A DNA stretch of 64,000 nucleotides from Arthrobacter sp. Alg241-R88. Its GTDB lineage: Bacteria; Actinomycetota; Actinomycetes; Actinomycetales; Micrococcaceae. A program made the translations under genes and the position numbers. The stretch spans positions 310,001-374,000 of the forward strand of contig NZ_UNRG01000003.1 in the NCBI RefSeq assembly GCF_900537115.1, in the 5' to 3' direction. Position 1 is the stretch's first letter. The number at the start of each line of letters is the position of its first letter. The notes beneath the pieces were generated by a model. It was not told where the DNA came from, searched no databases, and worked only from the letters and a program-made list of their open reading frames with translations. This document shows, in pieces, positions 53,731 to 62,842 of this stretch.

Positions 53731-54710
53731 TGGATATTGACATGAGCGCACTGAGACTTCTGGAGCGTGAGCGTGAAATTCCGCTGGACCTCCTGATTCC
53801 CACCATTGAGCAGGCGCTCCTGGTGGCTTACCACAAGTCGCCCGGCGCCTTCGAAAAGGCCCGCGCGGAGCTGGACCGCAAGAGCGGCCACGTGACGATC
53901 TGGGCCGTGGAGATTGACGACGACGGCGCCCCCATCGGCGAGTTCGAGCACACCCCGGAGGGGTTCGGCCGCATCGCCGCGAGCACCGCCCGCCAGATCA
54001 TCCTGCAGCGGCTGCGCGACGTCGAGGACGACAACGTCCTGGGCGAGTTCAAGGGCCGCGAAGGCGAACTGGTGTCCGGAACCATCCAGCAGGGCCACAA
54101 CCCGCACATGGTCCAGGTCAACCTCGGCACCGTTGAAGCGCTCCTGCCCCCGCCCGAACAGGTTCCAGGGGAAAAGTACATCCACGGCAACCGCCTGCGT
54201 GCCCTGGTCATCGATGTCCACCGCGGCAACAAGGGACCGTCCGTGACGCTTTCCCGGTCCCACCCGGGACTGGTCCGGAAACTCTTCGAACTGGAAGTAC
54301 CGGAAATCGCCGACCGCTCCGTCGAGATCGTGGCACTGGCCCGGGAAGCAGGCCACCGCACCAAGATTGCCGTCAAGGCCAACACCCCGGGCATCAACGC
54401 CAAGGGTGCGTGCATCGGTGAAATGGGGTCGCGCGTCCGGGCAGTGATGACGGAGCTCAACGACGAAAAGATCGACATAGTCGATTTCAGCGAGAACCCT
54501 GCCACGTTCATTGCCAGTGCGCTGTCCCCGTCGCGGGTGAATTCGGTCACCATCACCGACGAAGCCACCCGCTCCGCCCGTGTGGTGGTTCCCGACTACC
54601 AGCTGTCCCTGGCGATCGGCAAGGAGGGCCAGAACGCCCGCCTGGCTGCCAAACTCACCGGCTGGCGGATCGACATCGTCTCCGACGCCGCAACCGCGCG
54701 GGAAAACTAG
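53730..54710 (+). CDS. nusA: Transcription termination/antitermination factor NusA
   Basis: Binds RNA polymerase and RNA to control pausing, termination and antitermination. Domains: N-terminal RNAP-binding region (1-110), S1 domain (about 112-180; [20 protein letters not shown]), and KH domains (about 190-326; [18 protein letters not shown] and [19 protein letters not shown]). It lacks the acidic C-terminal repeats of E. coli NusA, as usual in Actinobacteria, so 326 residues is full length. Confidence 0.97.
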   Translation: MDIDMSALRLLEREREIPLDLLIPTIEQALLVAYHKSPGAFEKARAELDRKSGHVTIWAVEIDDDGAPIGEFEHTPEGFGRIAASTARQIILQRLRDVEDDNVLGEFKGREGELVSGTIQQGHNPHMVQVNLGTVEALLPPPEQVPGEKYIHGNRLRALVIDVHRGNKGPSVTLSRSHPGLVRKLFELEVPEIADRSVEIVALAREAGHRTKIAVKANTPGINAKGACIGEMGSRVRAVMTELNDEKIDIVDFSENPATFIASALSPSRVNSVTITDEATRSARVVVPDYQLSLAIGKEGQNARLAAKLTGWRIDIVSDAATAREN

Positions 54711-54795
54711 CTGCCCGGGCAAGGGCAAACCAGCTGCCCGCCACGGGCTGCCACGCCGGAACCGCAGCGGGGTTTCGGGCAGAACGGCCCGGAGG

Positions 54796-54876
54796 GGCTA
54801 GAATAGAAAAGGCCGCGCCCAACGGCCGGCAGTCGTGCGCCCTGCGCGTGCCCCCTTTCGCTGAGCAAGCGAAAGG
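54796..54876 (+). promoter_or_regulatory. Promoter-like box and hairpin upstream of ylxR
   Basis: TAGAAT (about 54798-54803) is a possible -10. CCTTTCGCT (54854-54862) and AGCGAAAGG (54868-54876) form a perfect 9-bp hairpin with a 5-base loop. No T-run follows, so it is not an obvious terminator. It may be an attenuator or stability element in the 190-bp nusA-ylxR gap. Confidence 0.4.
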
Positions 54877-54900
54877 TCAGGCATTCCGGGGCCAGCAGAT

Positions 54901-55257
54901 ATGAACGTCAGGAAGATGACCGTGGCAGTGCTTTCCACCGGGAATCAACCGGAACGTACCTGCATCGGCTGTCGGAAAAAGGGCAAGCGGAATGAATTAC
55001 TCCGGCTCGTCGCCGACGGCAGCGGATCAACCGCTGTCCTGGTGGATGAACGACGCCGGATGGCTGGCCGGGGTGCATGGCTGCACCCCAGCGAATCGTG
55101 CCTGGCTCTGGCGATCAAACGGCGGGCTTTCGGACGTGCCCTTGCGGGCGCAACCGGAACGGCCGCCGTCGAAGACTGGATTAGGTCAGGCACGAAAGTT
55201 GCAGCCACGGCAACTGCAACACCAACCGTCCAACCTGAAAGCGGGTCAGAAATCTGA
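54901..55257 (+). CDS. ylxR: YlxR-family protein (DUF448)
   Basis: A small nucleic-acid-binding protein family that occurs almost always between nusA and infB. RTCIGCRKKGKRNELLRLV and GRGAWLHPSESCL are the signature, with the final KRRAFGRAL helix. YlxR has been described as binding RNA or the RnpA partner and influencing transcription, but its precise role varies. The tail of about 30 residues (ATATATPTVQPESG) is low complexity. The ATG at 54901 or 54916 may be the start. Confidence 0.92.
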   Translation: MNVRKMTVAVLSTGNQPERTCIGCRKKGKRNELLRLVADGSGSTAVLVDERRRMAGRGAWLHPSESCLALAIKRRAFGRALAGATGTAAVEDWIRSGTKVAATATATPTVQPESGSEI

Positions 55258-55409
55258 TGGAAACCCGATGAGTTCCCAGCGATGAGTGCGCAACGATGAC
55301 AACTTTGTTGCGCTCTGCAATGGGCCCTTCTGCAGCAATCGCGGCTTGGGCCCGCAGTAAGAAGTAGACGGTTCGTGCCTGGCTCGGTGCGGACCGAGAC
55401 AGGAGAAAT

Positions 55410-58334
55410 GTGGCCAAGGTCCGCGTACATGAGCTCGCCAAAGAGCTCGGTATTACTTCCAAAGATGCAGTGACAAAACTGCAGGAACTGGGCGAATTCG
55501 TTCGCTCCGCCTCTTCCACCATTGAGGCCCCCGTTGTGCGTAAACTGCGCAACGCCTTCCCCGATGCTGCTGCCAAGGCATCAGCACCGGCCGCCGCGCC
55601 CAAGGCAACCGCTCCGGCGGCAGAGGCGCGTCCTTCAACCCCCGCTCCCGGTCCGGCAGCGCCCAAGGCTCCGGCCCCCAAGGCGCAGGCACCTGCCCCC
55701 GCCGCCCCGGCTGCACCGGCACCCGCCCCTGCTGCACCGGCAGCCAGCGCCCCTGCGGCACCGGCAGCCAGCGCGCCAGCAGCTCCGGCTGCTCCCGCTG
55801 CTCCGTCCACCGGCGCAAAGCCCGGTGCACGCCCGGCCCCCAAGGCCGAAACCCCGGCTCCGCCCACCCGCTCCGGCGGATCACAGGGTGGTTCCGCTCC
55901 CCGTCCCGGCGGTCCCCGTCCGGGCAACAACCCCTTCGCTACTTCCCAGGGCATGCCCCGGGGCCGTGGCGGCGACGGCGACCGGGCTCCCCGCCCGGGC
56001 AACAACCCGTTTGCCACCTCCCAGGGCATGCCCCGTCCGGGTGGAAGCCGTACCGACGGCGACCGTCCCGGTGGTCCGCGTCCCGCAGCAGGTGCCGGTG
56101 GCCCCCGTCCGGGTGGTCCGCGTCCCGCGGCCGGTGCAGGCGGACCCCGCCCCGCAGCCGGTGCCGGTGGCCCCCGTCCGGGCGCACCGCGTCCGGCAGG
56201 TGCAGGTGGAAACCGTCCTACTCCGGGCATGATGCCCAACCGTACCGAGCGTCCCGCACCCGCTGGTGCAGGCCGTCCCGGTGCCGGTGGCCGCGGTCCC
56301 GGACGCCCGGGTGGCGCTCCCGGTACCGGTGGTCCCGGTGGTGGCGGCGGTGCTCCCGCCGGTGGTGGCTTTGGCAAGGGCGGCCGCGGACGCGGCGGCA
56401 CCCAGGGTGCCTTCGGCAAGGGCGGCGCCGGACGTGGCAAGCAGCGCAAGTCGAAGCGCGCAAAGCGCCAGGAACTTGAGCAGATGAGTGCCCCGTCGCT
56501 GGGTGGCGTGAGCGTACCCCGCGGCGACGGCAACACTGTGATCCGGCTCCGCCGCGGCTCGTCCATCACGGACTTCGCCGACAAGATCGAGGCAAACCCC
56601 GCCGCACTGGTAACCGTGCTGTTCCACCTCGGTGAGATGGCAACGGCCACGCAGTCGCTGGACGAGGAAACCTTTGCGCTGCTGGGTGAAGAGCTTGGCT
56701 ACAAGCTCCAGGTCGTATCGCCGGAGGACGAGGAGCGCGAGCTGCTCTCCACCTTTGATATCGACTTCGAAGCAGAGCTCGAAGCCGAAGGCGACGAAGA
56801 CCTCGAGGCACGTCCTCCGGTTGTCACCGTTATGGGCCACGTGGACCACGGTAAGACCCGCCTGCTGGACGCTATCCGCAAGTCCGACGTTATGGCGGGC
56901 GAGCACGGTGGCATCACGCAGCACATCGGTGCCTACCAGGTCACGCACAACCACGAAGGCAACGACCGGAAGATCACCTTCATCGATACCCCGGGCCACG
57001 AGGCGTTCACCGCCATGCGTGCCCGTGGTGCGAAGGTGACCGACATCGCCATCCTGGTGGTCGCAGCGGACGACGGCGTTATGCCCCAGACCGTTGAAGC
57101 CCTCAACCACGCACAGGCAGCGAACGTGCCGATCGTGGTGGCCGTGAACAAGATCGACAAGGAAGGCGCCAACCCGGACAAGGTCCGTGGCCAGCTGACC
57201 GAGTACGGCCTCGTTCCCGAAGAATACGGTGGCGACACCATGTTCGTGGAGGTCTCTGCCCGCCAGAACCTCAACATCGACGAGCTGCTCGAGGCAGTCC
57301 TGCTCACCGCAGACGCTGCCCTGGACATGCGCGCCAACCCGAACAAGGACGCCCGCGGTATCGCGATCGAAGCCAACCTGGACAAGGGCCGCGGTTCCGT
57401 GGCCACCGTCCTGGTGCAGTCCGGCTCGCTCCGCGTCGGCGACACCATCGTTGCAGGCACGGCCCATGGCCGTGTCCGTGCGATGTTCGACGACGACGGC
57501 AGCGCCCTGACCGAGGCCGGCCCGTCCCGCCCCGTCCAGGTGCTGGGTCTGTCCAACGTGCCGCGTGCAGGCGACACCTTCTTCGTGACCGCTGACGAGC
57601 GCACCGCCCGCCAGATCGCCGAGAAGCGTGAAGCAGCCGACCGCAACGCAGCCCTGGCCAAGCGCCGCAAGCGCATCAGCCTGGAAGACTTCGACCAGGC
57701 AGTGGCCGACGGCAAGATCGACACCCTCAACCTCATCCTCAAGGGTGACGTGTCCGGTGCCGTGGAAGCCCTCGAGGACGCCCTGCTCAAGATCGACGTC
57801 GGCGAAGGCGTGCAGCTGCGCGTCATCCACCGCGGTGTTGGTGCCATCACGCAGAACGACGTCAACCTGGCGACGGTGGACAGCGCCGTCATCATTGGCT
57901 TCAACGTCAAGCCTGCCGAGCGGGTTGCCGAACTGGCAGACCGCGAAGGCGTGGACATGCGCTTCTACTCCGTCATCTACTCCGCAATTGATGACATCGA
58001 GATGGCGCTCAAGGGCATGCTCAAGCCGGAATACGAAGAATTCCAGCTGGGCACCGCCGAGGTCCGCGAAGTCTTCCGTTCCTCCAAGTTCGGAAACATC
58101 GCCGGCTCCATCGTCCGCTCGGGTATCATCCGACGCAACACGAAGGCCCGCATCAGCCGCGACGGCAAGATCATCGGTGACAACCTCACCGTTGAGACGC
58201 TCAAGCGCTTCAAGGACGACGCCACCGAGGTCCGCACGGACTTCGAGTGTGGTATCGGTCTTGGCTCGTACAACGACATCACCGAAGGCGACATCATCGA
58301 GACCTTCGAGATGCGTGAGAAGCCGCGCGTCTAG
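55410..58334 (+). CDS. infB: Translation initiation factor IF-2
   Basis: The GTPase that positions initiator tRNA. A short N-terminal IF2_N domain (1-50; [19 protein letters not shown]) precedes a long Pro/Ala/Gly/Arg-rich linker (about 55-355). The G domain follows, with GHVDHGKT (Gly476-Thr483), the DTPGHE switch and NKID, then domain II and the C-terminal C1/C2 domains. Total 974 residues; the long low-complexity linker explains the size above the E. coli 890. The start is GTG after ACAGGAGAA. A second IF2_N copy seems to lie just before the G domain ([34 protein letters not shown]). Confidence 0.98.
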   Translation: MAKVRVHELAKELGITSKDAVTKLQELGEFVRSASSTIEAPVVRKLRNAFPDAAAKASAPAAAPKATAPAAEARPSTPAPGPAAPKAPAPKAQAPAPAAPAAPAPAPAAPAASAPAAPAASAPAAPAAPAAPSTGAKPGARPAPKAETPAPPTRSGGSQGGSAPRPGGPRPGNNPFATSQGMPRGRGGDGDRAPRPGNNPFATSQGMPRPGGSRTDGDRPGGPRPAAGAGGPRPGGPRPAAGAGGPRPAAGAGGPRPGAPRPAGAGGNRPTPGMMPNRTERPAPAGAGRPGAGGRGPGRPGGAPGTGGPGGGGGAPAGGGFGKGGRGRGGTQGAFGKGGAGRGKQRKSKRAKRQELEQMSAPSLGGVSVPRGDGNTVIRLRRGSSITDFADKIEANPAALVTVLFHLGEMATATQSLDEETFALLGEELGYKLQVVSPEDEERELLSTFDIDFEAELEAEGDEDLEARPPVVTVMGHVDHGKTRLLDAIRKSDVMAGEHGGITQHIGAYQVTHNHEGNDRKITFIDTPGHEAFTAMRARGAKVTDIAILVVAADDGVMPQTVEALNHAQAANVPIVVAVNKIDKEGANPDKVRGQLTEYGLVPEEYGGDTMFVEVSARQNLNIDELLEAVLLTADAALDMRANPNKDARGIAIEANLDKGRGSVATVLVQSGSLRVGDTIVAGTAHGRVRAMFDDDGSALTEAGPSRPVQVLGLSNVPRAGDTFFVTADERTARQIAEKREAADRNAALAKRRKRISLEDFDQAVADGKIDTLNLILKGDVSGAVEALEDALLKIDVGEGVQLRVIHRGVGAITQNDVNLATVDSAVIIGFNVKPAERVAELADREGVDMRFYSVIYSAIDDIEMALKGMLKPEYEEFQLGTAEVREVFRSSKFGNIAGSIVRSGIIRRNTKARISRDGKIIGDNLTVETLKRFKDDATEVRTDFECGIGLGSYNDITEGDIIETFEMREKPRV

Positions 58335-58358
58335 TCTGTCTGTTGTTGGGGCGCCTCC

Positions 58359-58465
58359 GAGTTTTGGGGGCGCCCCGCCCCTACGCTGGGCGGCAAAGGA
58401 TCTTGCGATCCTCTGCCGCCCAGCTCCGGTAGGCCCGATGCCACTCCCGGGCGCCCCCAAAACTC
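58359..58465. repeat. Nested palindrome between infB and rbfA
   Basis: Outer arms GAGTTTTGGGGGCGCCC (58359-58375) and GGGCGCCCCCAAAACTC (58449-58465) are perfect complements of 17 bp. Inside lie CTGGGCGGCA (58386-58395) and TGCCGCCCAG (58414-58423), 10 bp perfect, which in turn enclose GGATC-TTGC-GATCC. The element interrupts an otherwise tight gene order. It may act as a terminator, mRNA-processing site or a mobile palindromic repeat. Confidence 0.9.
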
Positions 58466-58573
58466 TCCGGCTTCGTCCCTGCCTCACCACGAGGCGCGTG
58501 GCATCAAACTGTTCAAAACTGGGTACGTCTGTTGCACGACGTCGTCGTACCCCCAAATTTTTTAGGAGTGGAA

Positions 58574-59083
58574 ATGGCTGATCCGGCACGTGCTGCCAAG
58601 TTGGCGCAGCGGATTAAGGTTGTTGTTGCTGAGGCCCTGGGCCGGAAGGTTAAGGATCCTCGGCTGGAGGGCATCACTGTTACCGATGCCCGGGTGACGA
58701 ATGATCTGCAGCATGCCACCCTCTACTACACCGTTCTTGGCGACCAGGCTGTTCAGGCTGATGCTGCCAAGGGCCTGGAGAAGGCCAAGGGTGTGCTTCG
58801 GCAGGAGGTGGGGCGCAACCTGAGTATTCGGCTGACTCCCACCCTTGAATTCGTCTCTGATGAGATTCCCGTTATCGCGTCCAACCTTGAGGACCTGCTC
58901 CGGGAAGCCAAGAAGCGTGACGCCGAAGTGGCCGCCCTGGCGGCGCAGGCCCGGCATGCAGGGGACGCTGATCCCTACCGGAGCGATGCGTCTGCTGATG
59001 TGGACATCGACGAAGACGATTTTGATGAAGAGGACTTCGACGTCAATGACGACGAAGAACTCGACGAAGACGGCAGGAAGTAA
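58574..59083 (+). CDS. rbfA: Ribosome-binding factor A
   Basis: A KH-like factor for late 30S maturation. RAAKLAQRIKVVVAEALGRK, VKDPRLEGITVTDARVTNDL and LRQEVGRNLSIRLTPTLEFV are typical. The C-terminal 35 residues are strongly acidic (DEDDFDEEDFDVNDDEELDE), a tail often seen in this genus. The ATG at 58574 follows AGGAGTGGA. The first half uses more T-ending codons (GTT, GCT, ATT) than nearby genes. truB, usually next, is absent; a terminator follows instead. Confidence 0.95.
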   Translation: MADPARAAKLAQRIKVVVAEALGRKVKDPRLEGITVTDARVTNDLQHATLYYTVLGDQAVQADAAKGLEKAKGVLRQEVGRNLSIRLTPTLEFVSDEIPVIASNLEDLLREAKKRDAEVAALAAQARHAGDADPYRSDASADVDIDEDDFDEEDFDVNDDEELDEDGRK

Positions 59084-59102
59084 CCAGCGAGAATGGTCAG
59101 CA

Positions 59103-59135
59103 AGAGGCCCGCACCATATGGTGCGGGCCTTCTGC
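59103..59135. terminator. Bidirectional terminator after rbfA
   Basis: A perfect 26-bp palindrome (AGGCCCGCACCAT and its complement) centred at 59117/59118, with AAG before and TTCT after. It sits between convergent rbfA and the ScyD-like gene, so it can serve both. Confidence 0.85.
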
Positions 59136-59159
59136 TTCCCGGAGAACTATGTTGGCTGA

Positions 59160-60305
59160 CTAGTCGATATGAACCCGGATCACCTTGCCCAGGAACGGTT
59201 CTGCTGGAGGAGGCGCTCCCGGGCCGGCCGGGGCGCCGGACAACGCGTCAACTGTTGCGTACAGGTGTCCGTCCTGGAATTCGACGGCGGCTGGCTGGTT
59301 TACCGCCAGGAACTCGGAAGGGTGGTCCCTCGAGCCATTGAACTTCAGGATATTGCCGCCGAAGAGTGAAGCCACATAGACATCCCCGTCGTCCCCGATG
59401 GCAAGGCCGGTGGGGGAAAGGATGTCCTCGGCCCAGAGCTTTGTCTCGCCGGTCCACCGGTTGACTTTGAATATCGCGCCGCGCTCACCCAGCGCCGGGC
59501 TTTCCGGGCCGCCGGGCAGGGAAGTTACATAAAGCCAGCCATCCGGCCCAATCTCAACGTCCGTGGGAACAAACTCAAAAGCGTATTCCTTCCCGGCAAC
59601 GCAAGCTGGCACGCCAAGGCCGCCCTCCTCCTCCGGACGGGTAGCGCTTTCCGGAATAACGGTGGGCCGCGGCGGCAGCACTGCAAGAGTGGAAATGTGG
59701 CCGCTCTCGAGGTCTACTTCCAGGATGGCGTTCGCGCCCGCGTCGGCTACATACGCGTTGCCGCTCCGCACCGCCATGCCGTAGGGATGTGAGTCCACCC
59801 CGCCCTTGTAGCGCGCAGGCGGAAACTCAGGCCAGTTCGCCAGGCACTCGTCCGAGACGTCAGGTTCAAAGCCGTAATGCTGATCACCGTCCGGGTTGTG
59901 CTTGCGTTCGTAGCGGGCCAGATCCGCGATGGTCCGGACGTCTCCGTCCTCGTCAATGGACTTCAAATGGCCTTGGAGAGCTTCAGGATCGCCCATGCCG
60001 GCGCCCACGCTCTCAAAAAAGTAGGTGATTCCATGCCGGACTTCCACGCCGCCAACGTCCCAGCCCTCTTGGGCCTGATAGAGCGTCGTAGTAGTGCCGT
60101 CGTCGTTGACGCGGCTGAGGAGGCCTGCGAAGTTCTGGGTGACGAGAACGGATTCCTCCGCATCCACGGCCAGGCTGAGAGGTGCAGCCAAACCCTCGGC
60201 CAACGTGCGCGGAGGGTGCTCATCGGAACCCGCCATGGCAGGCCCGGCAGGAACAACGAGTGCCGCGGCAGCGAGGCATGCGACCATTGGAAACTTTATT
60301 TTCAT
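59160..60305 (-). CDS. ScyD/ScyE-family secreted protein
   Basis: A 381-residue exported protein. The signal peptide covers about residues 1-24 (MKIKFPMVACLAAAALVVPA, then GPAMAG). The mature part has beta-propeller-like repeats: SHPYGMAVRSGNAYVADAGA, DVEIGPDGWLYVTSLPGGPE, TGLAIGDDGDVYVASLFGGN. It matches ScyD/ScyE-like proteins, whose bacterial function is unclear. The frame is open to 60479, but ATG at 60305 starts the signal peptide and lies exactly 70 bases from a 22-bp block shared with the subtilisin gene. It is co-oriented with that gene, which ends 160 bp upstream. Confidence 0.87.
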   Translation of the reverse strand: MKIKFPMVACLAAAALVVPAGPAMAGSDEHPPRTLAEGLAAPLSLAVDAEESVLVTQNFAGLLSRVNDDGTTTTLYQAQEGWDVGGVEVRHGITYFFESVGAGMGDPEALQGHLKSIDEDGDVRTIADLARYERKHNPDGDQHYGFEPDVSDECLANWPEFPPARYKGGVDSHPYGMAVRSGNAYVADAGANAILEVDLESGHISTLAVLPPRPTVIPESATRPEEEGGLGVPACVAGKEYAFEFVPTDVEIGPDGWLYVTSLPGGPESPALGERGAIFKVNRWTGETKLWAEDILSPTGLAIGDDGDVYVASLFGGNILKFNGSRDHPSEFLAVNQPAAVEFQDGHLYATVDALSGAPAGPGAPPPAEPFLGKVIRVHID

Positions 60306-60458
60306 TGGGTACTCCGTTTTGGCGCCCTGGACGGGCCGGATAAGGAGCCTCGCAGGAGGCAAAAATTCCGAAACCCCCCGGCGCCAGATTATGCCTGCCG
60401 GACAAGAATGTCGCCGGGATTTCCCCCTATTCCGCCCCCTAATTCTTCCCCTAACACG
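60306..60458 (-). promoter_or_regulatory. Duplicated promoter A with three 12-bp CCCCCTA repeats
   Basis: Plus-strand units CCCCCTATTCCG (60423-60434), CCCCCTAATTCT (60435-60446) and TCCCCTAACACG (60447-60458) form an array with a strict 12-bp period. The -10 box CATAAT (minus strand, 60393-60388) sits in a 22-bp segment identical to promoter B. No -35 resembling TTGACA is present (CGGCGA instead), which suggests activation by a protein bound to the array. The leader to the ATG shows a further GCCTCC/GGAGGC-type dyad. Confidence 0.8.
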
Positions 60459-60465
60459 GAACCGG

Positions 60466-62163
60466 TCAGTCCACGGCATCCTCCGCGTCGACGATGCCCT
60501 CGCCGTACAGGCCGTTGTTCCCGGTGGTCCCTTGGCAGGTCGCGTTCCAGTCCGGCGTCAACCCCTCGTCGGTGTAGTCCTCCACACCGCCGGCCGGGCA
60601 AGCGTGGTCGTCCGCCGTCCGCAACAGCACCCGGGCCACGGTCGCCGGGTCGAGTGCACGTCCGCCTTGGCCGGTGGACTTGCCCCGCGCCTGGATGATC
60701 AGCGCCGCGACGCCGACGACGTGTGGTGACGCCATCGAAGTGCCGTGCGAGTACGTGTAGAAGCCGCACTTGCCGTCGTCGCAGTACTTGATCGAGAACC
60801 CGTCCACCGGGTTGCCCTTCGGGTCGGCAAGGCCCTGCTCGATCGCTGCCTGGAGCGGATAGGACGAGAGGATGAGGTTCCCAGGGCTCTGGAACTGCGG
60901 CGTCCCAACGTAGTCGCGGAACCAGCCTCCGGGGGCGGCGATCTCGATGTCACCAAACCCGTAGTTTGAGTACTCAGCCTTGGTCCCCGACGGACCGACC
61001 GCGGACACATTGATCACCTGTGGAGCCTCGCTGGGCAGGTTGAGGCAGGTTTTTTTCACTACCCTCGGCTGCGCGGCGTCCGCCGGGTAGTCCGGGCTGA
61101 TTTCGTCACTGCGGGTGGGTGCGGCCAGGTCGCTGTGCTCGTTGCCGGCGGCCGCAATCAGGGTCACGCCGCGGTCGGAGGCGTAGGTCACCGCGCCCAG
61201 CACCAGTTCGCTGACGAGCCGCTGTTCGATCAGTTGCGCGTCCGTCACGGTGCCACTGACGTACTCGTCGCGGGACGTACAGTTGTAGAGCCATGGGTCG
61301 GTGAAGAAGCTCATGTTCACGACGTCGAGGTGGATGTCCCCCGAGTACACAAGCGCCTTGACCGTCTCGTACAGGAAGAAGTAGCCGGAGTCCTGTCCTG
61401 CGCGCACATTAACCAAGGTCGCGTCTGGGGCCACCCCGCCGATGCCAAAGTCGTTGTCGGCCGCAGCCACGATGCCGGCCACGTGCGTACCGTGCCCCCC
61501 ATCGTCGACGTTCGCCGGGTCCTTGCAGTCCTTGTACTCACAGGGCCCGTCGACGTCCGGGATGTCGGTGGTGAAGTTGCGCGACCGCTTTGCGTCGAAG
61601 TTGGGCGCGATGTCGGGGTGCCGGGCATCGATTCCCGTGTCCATGATGCCGACGTCGACACCCTTGCCGGTCGCCTTCTCCCAGGCGCCGTCGGGCGTCG
61701 CATCGATCATGTCCATATTCCACTGGAGGTCGGACAGAGGCTCGGCCCCAGGCCCGTTCGTGGACAAGCTCCCGGCCTTCCCGGCGTCGCCCGCCTGCGC
61801 CCGCTCGGCTGCGTCGAGCCGCTCCCCGGAGTAGCGGTGCGGCATCCCCTGCCGGCCCAGACCGACAGAGTGGTTGCGCGCGGCACCGCGGATGCCGGTT
61901 CCGGCCCGCACCTTGTCCAGAAATGCGCCGTCAGGGGCAGTGACCAGGGCGACGCCCACCTGGGAGGTGACGTCCTTCACCGTTCCGCCGGCGGCCGCGA
62001 TGGCTGAGGTGGCGGCTTCGGGAGTGCCACTGAAGGAGACGACGAACTCACCCCCGGCCAGCGCACCGGGCGGGTCCTCGCTGGAAACCGCCGCTGCAGG
62101 CCAGGCAGGAATAACTAATGCCGCAGCAGCGAGAAATGCGAGCTTTGGAAAGTTCATTTTCAT
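60466..62163 (-). CDS. Secreted S8-family subtilisin-like serine protease
   Basis: A 565-residue protease. A signal peptide (about 1-25) is followed by an inhibitor-like propeptide (to about 110). The catalytic triad is complete: Asp175 in GIMDTGID, His224 in GGHGTHVAG, Ser476 in SHGTSMASPHV, with the oxyanion Asn341 in AAAGNEHS. Several cysteines (CEYKDC, CDDGKC) may form disulphides outside the cell. The frame is open to 62220; ATG at 62163 is chosen for the signal peptide and the 70-base spacing to promoter B. The upstream region is a duplicate of that before the ScyD-like gene. Confidence 0.93.
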   Translation of the reverse strand: MKMNFPKLAFLAAAALVIPAWPAAAVSSEDPPGALAGGEFVVSFSGTPEAATSAIAAAGGTVKDVTSQVGVALVTAPDGAFLDKVRAGTGIRGAARNHSVGLGRQGMPHRYSGERLDAAERAQAGDAGKAGSLSTNGPGAEPLSDLQWNMDMIDATPDGAWEKATGKGVDVGIMDTGIDARHPDIAPNFDAKRSRNFTTDIPDVDGPCEYKDCKDPANVDDGGHGTHVAGIVAAADNDFGIGGVAPDATLVNVRAGQDSGYFFLYETVKALVYSGDIHLDVVNMSFFTDPWLYNCTSRDEYVSGTVTDAQLIEQRLVSELVLGAVTYASDRGVTLIAAAGNEHSDLAAPTRSDEISPDYPADAAQPRVVKKTCLNLPSEAPQVINVSAVGPSGTKAEYSNYGFGDIEIAAPGGWFRDYVGTPQFQSPGNLILSSYPLQAAIEQGLADPKGNPVDGFSIKYCDDGKCGFYTYSHGTSMASPHVVGVAALIIQARGKSTGQGGRALDPATVARVLLRTADDHACPAGGVEDYTDEGLTPDWNATCQGTTGNNGLYGEGIVDAEDAVD

Positions 62164-62328
62164 TGGATACTCCGGTTTGGCGCCCTTGACGGGCCGGATA
62201 AGGAGCCTCGCGGGAGGCAATATAATTCGGCAACCCCGGCGCCAGATTATGCCTGCGGAGCAACGGTGTCGCCGGGAATGCCCCCTATCCGGCCCCCTAT
62301 TGCGCCCCCTAATTCATCCCCTAACGCC
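62164..62328 (-). promoter_or_regulatory. Duplicated promoter B with four 12-bp CCCCCTA repeats
   Basis: Units start at 62281, 62293, 62305 and 62317: CCCCCTATCCGG, CCCCCTATTGCG, CCCCCTAATTCA and TCCCCTAACGCC, exactly 12 bp each. The 22-bp block with the -10 box CATAAT (62251-62246) is 25 bp from the array, as in promoter A, and 70 bp from the ATG. Relative to A, one unit has been gained or lost. The array reaches to within 23 bp of the start of the divergent deaminase gene. Confidence 0.8.
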
Positions 62329-62351
62329 AGCCCCTTGGCTAGGATCAAGCT

Positions 62352-62840
62352 ATGAACCAGGCGGACCACGACCACGATGATGCCACCCACTACCTCGAAC
62401 AGGCAGTGGCGCTGGCCACCCGCAACGTCGCGGACGGGGGCGGACCGTTCGGTGCGGTGGTCGTGACCAGGGACGGGCAGGTGCACGAGGGCGTCAACCG
62501 CGTCACCCGCGACAACGACCCCACAGCCCACGCCGAAGTCGTGGCCATCCGTACGGCGGCTGCCGCCATTCGCAGCTTCGACCTGCGCGGCGCGGTCCTC
62601 TACACCAGTTGCGAACCGTGCCCGCTGTGCCTCGCCTCTGCCCTTTGGGCACGGATAGACCGCGTCTATTTCGCCGCGGACCGGTACGGTGCCGCCTCCG
62701 CAGGCTTTGATGACGCCGTCTTCTACGACTACTTTTCGGGGACGCGCCCTGAACTGTTGCCGGTCAGCAGGGGCGACGTGCCGGCGTCGGACGCTCCTTT
62801 CCAGGCCTGGGGCGCCCATAAAAGCAGGAAGGACTACTAG
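62352..62840 (+). CDS. Nucleoside/guanine deaminase (GuaD-like), CDA superfamily
   Basis: Zinc-dependent deaminase of 162 residues. Zinc ligands His60 in DPTAHAEV, and Cys90 and Cys93 in SCEPCPLC; Glu62 is the proton shuttle. GGPFGAVVV and the C-terminal PFQAW segment are shared with B. subtilis GuaD, so guanine deaminase is favoured over tRNA adenosine deaminase TadA. TAGGAT (62340-62345) ends six bases before ATG, without a Shine-Dalgarno, suggesting a leaderless mRNA. The stop is two bases before the thioredoxin start. Confidence 0.9.
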   Translation: MNQADHDHDDATHYLEQAVALATRNVADGGGPFGAVVVTRDGQVHEGVNRVTRDNDPTAHAEVVAIRTAAAAIRSFDLRGAVLYTSCEPCPLCLASALWARIDRVYFAADRYGAASAGFDDAVFYDYFSGTRPELLPVSRGDVPASDAPFQAWGAHKSRKDY

Positions 62841-62842
62841 GC

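Noticed and set aside
54854..54876. Terminator between nusA and ylxR
   Set aside because: The 9-bp hairpin is perfect but lacks a T-run and lies in a normally co-transcribed gene set.
55881..58589. A 902-codon open frame on the minus strand across infB
   Set aside because: It is a mirror of infB caused by high GC and the biased linker. The protein has no family motifs, while IF-2 on the plus strand is complete.
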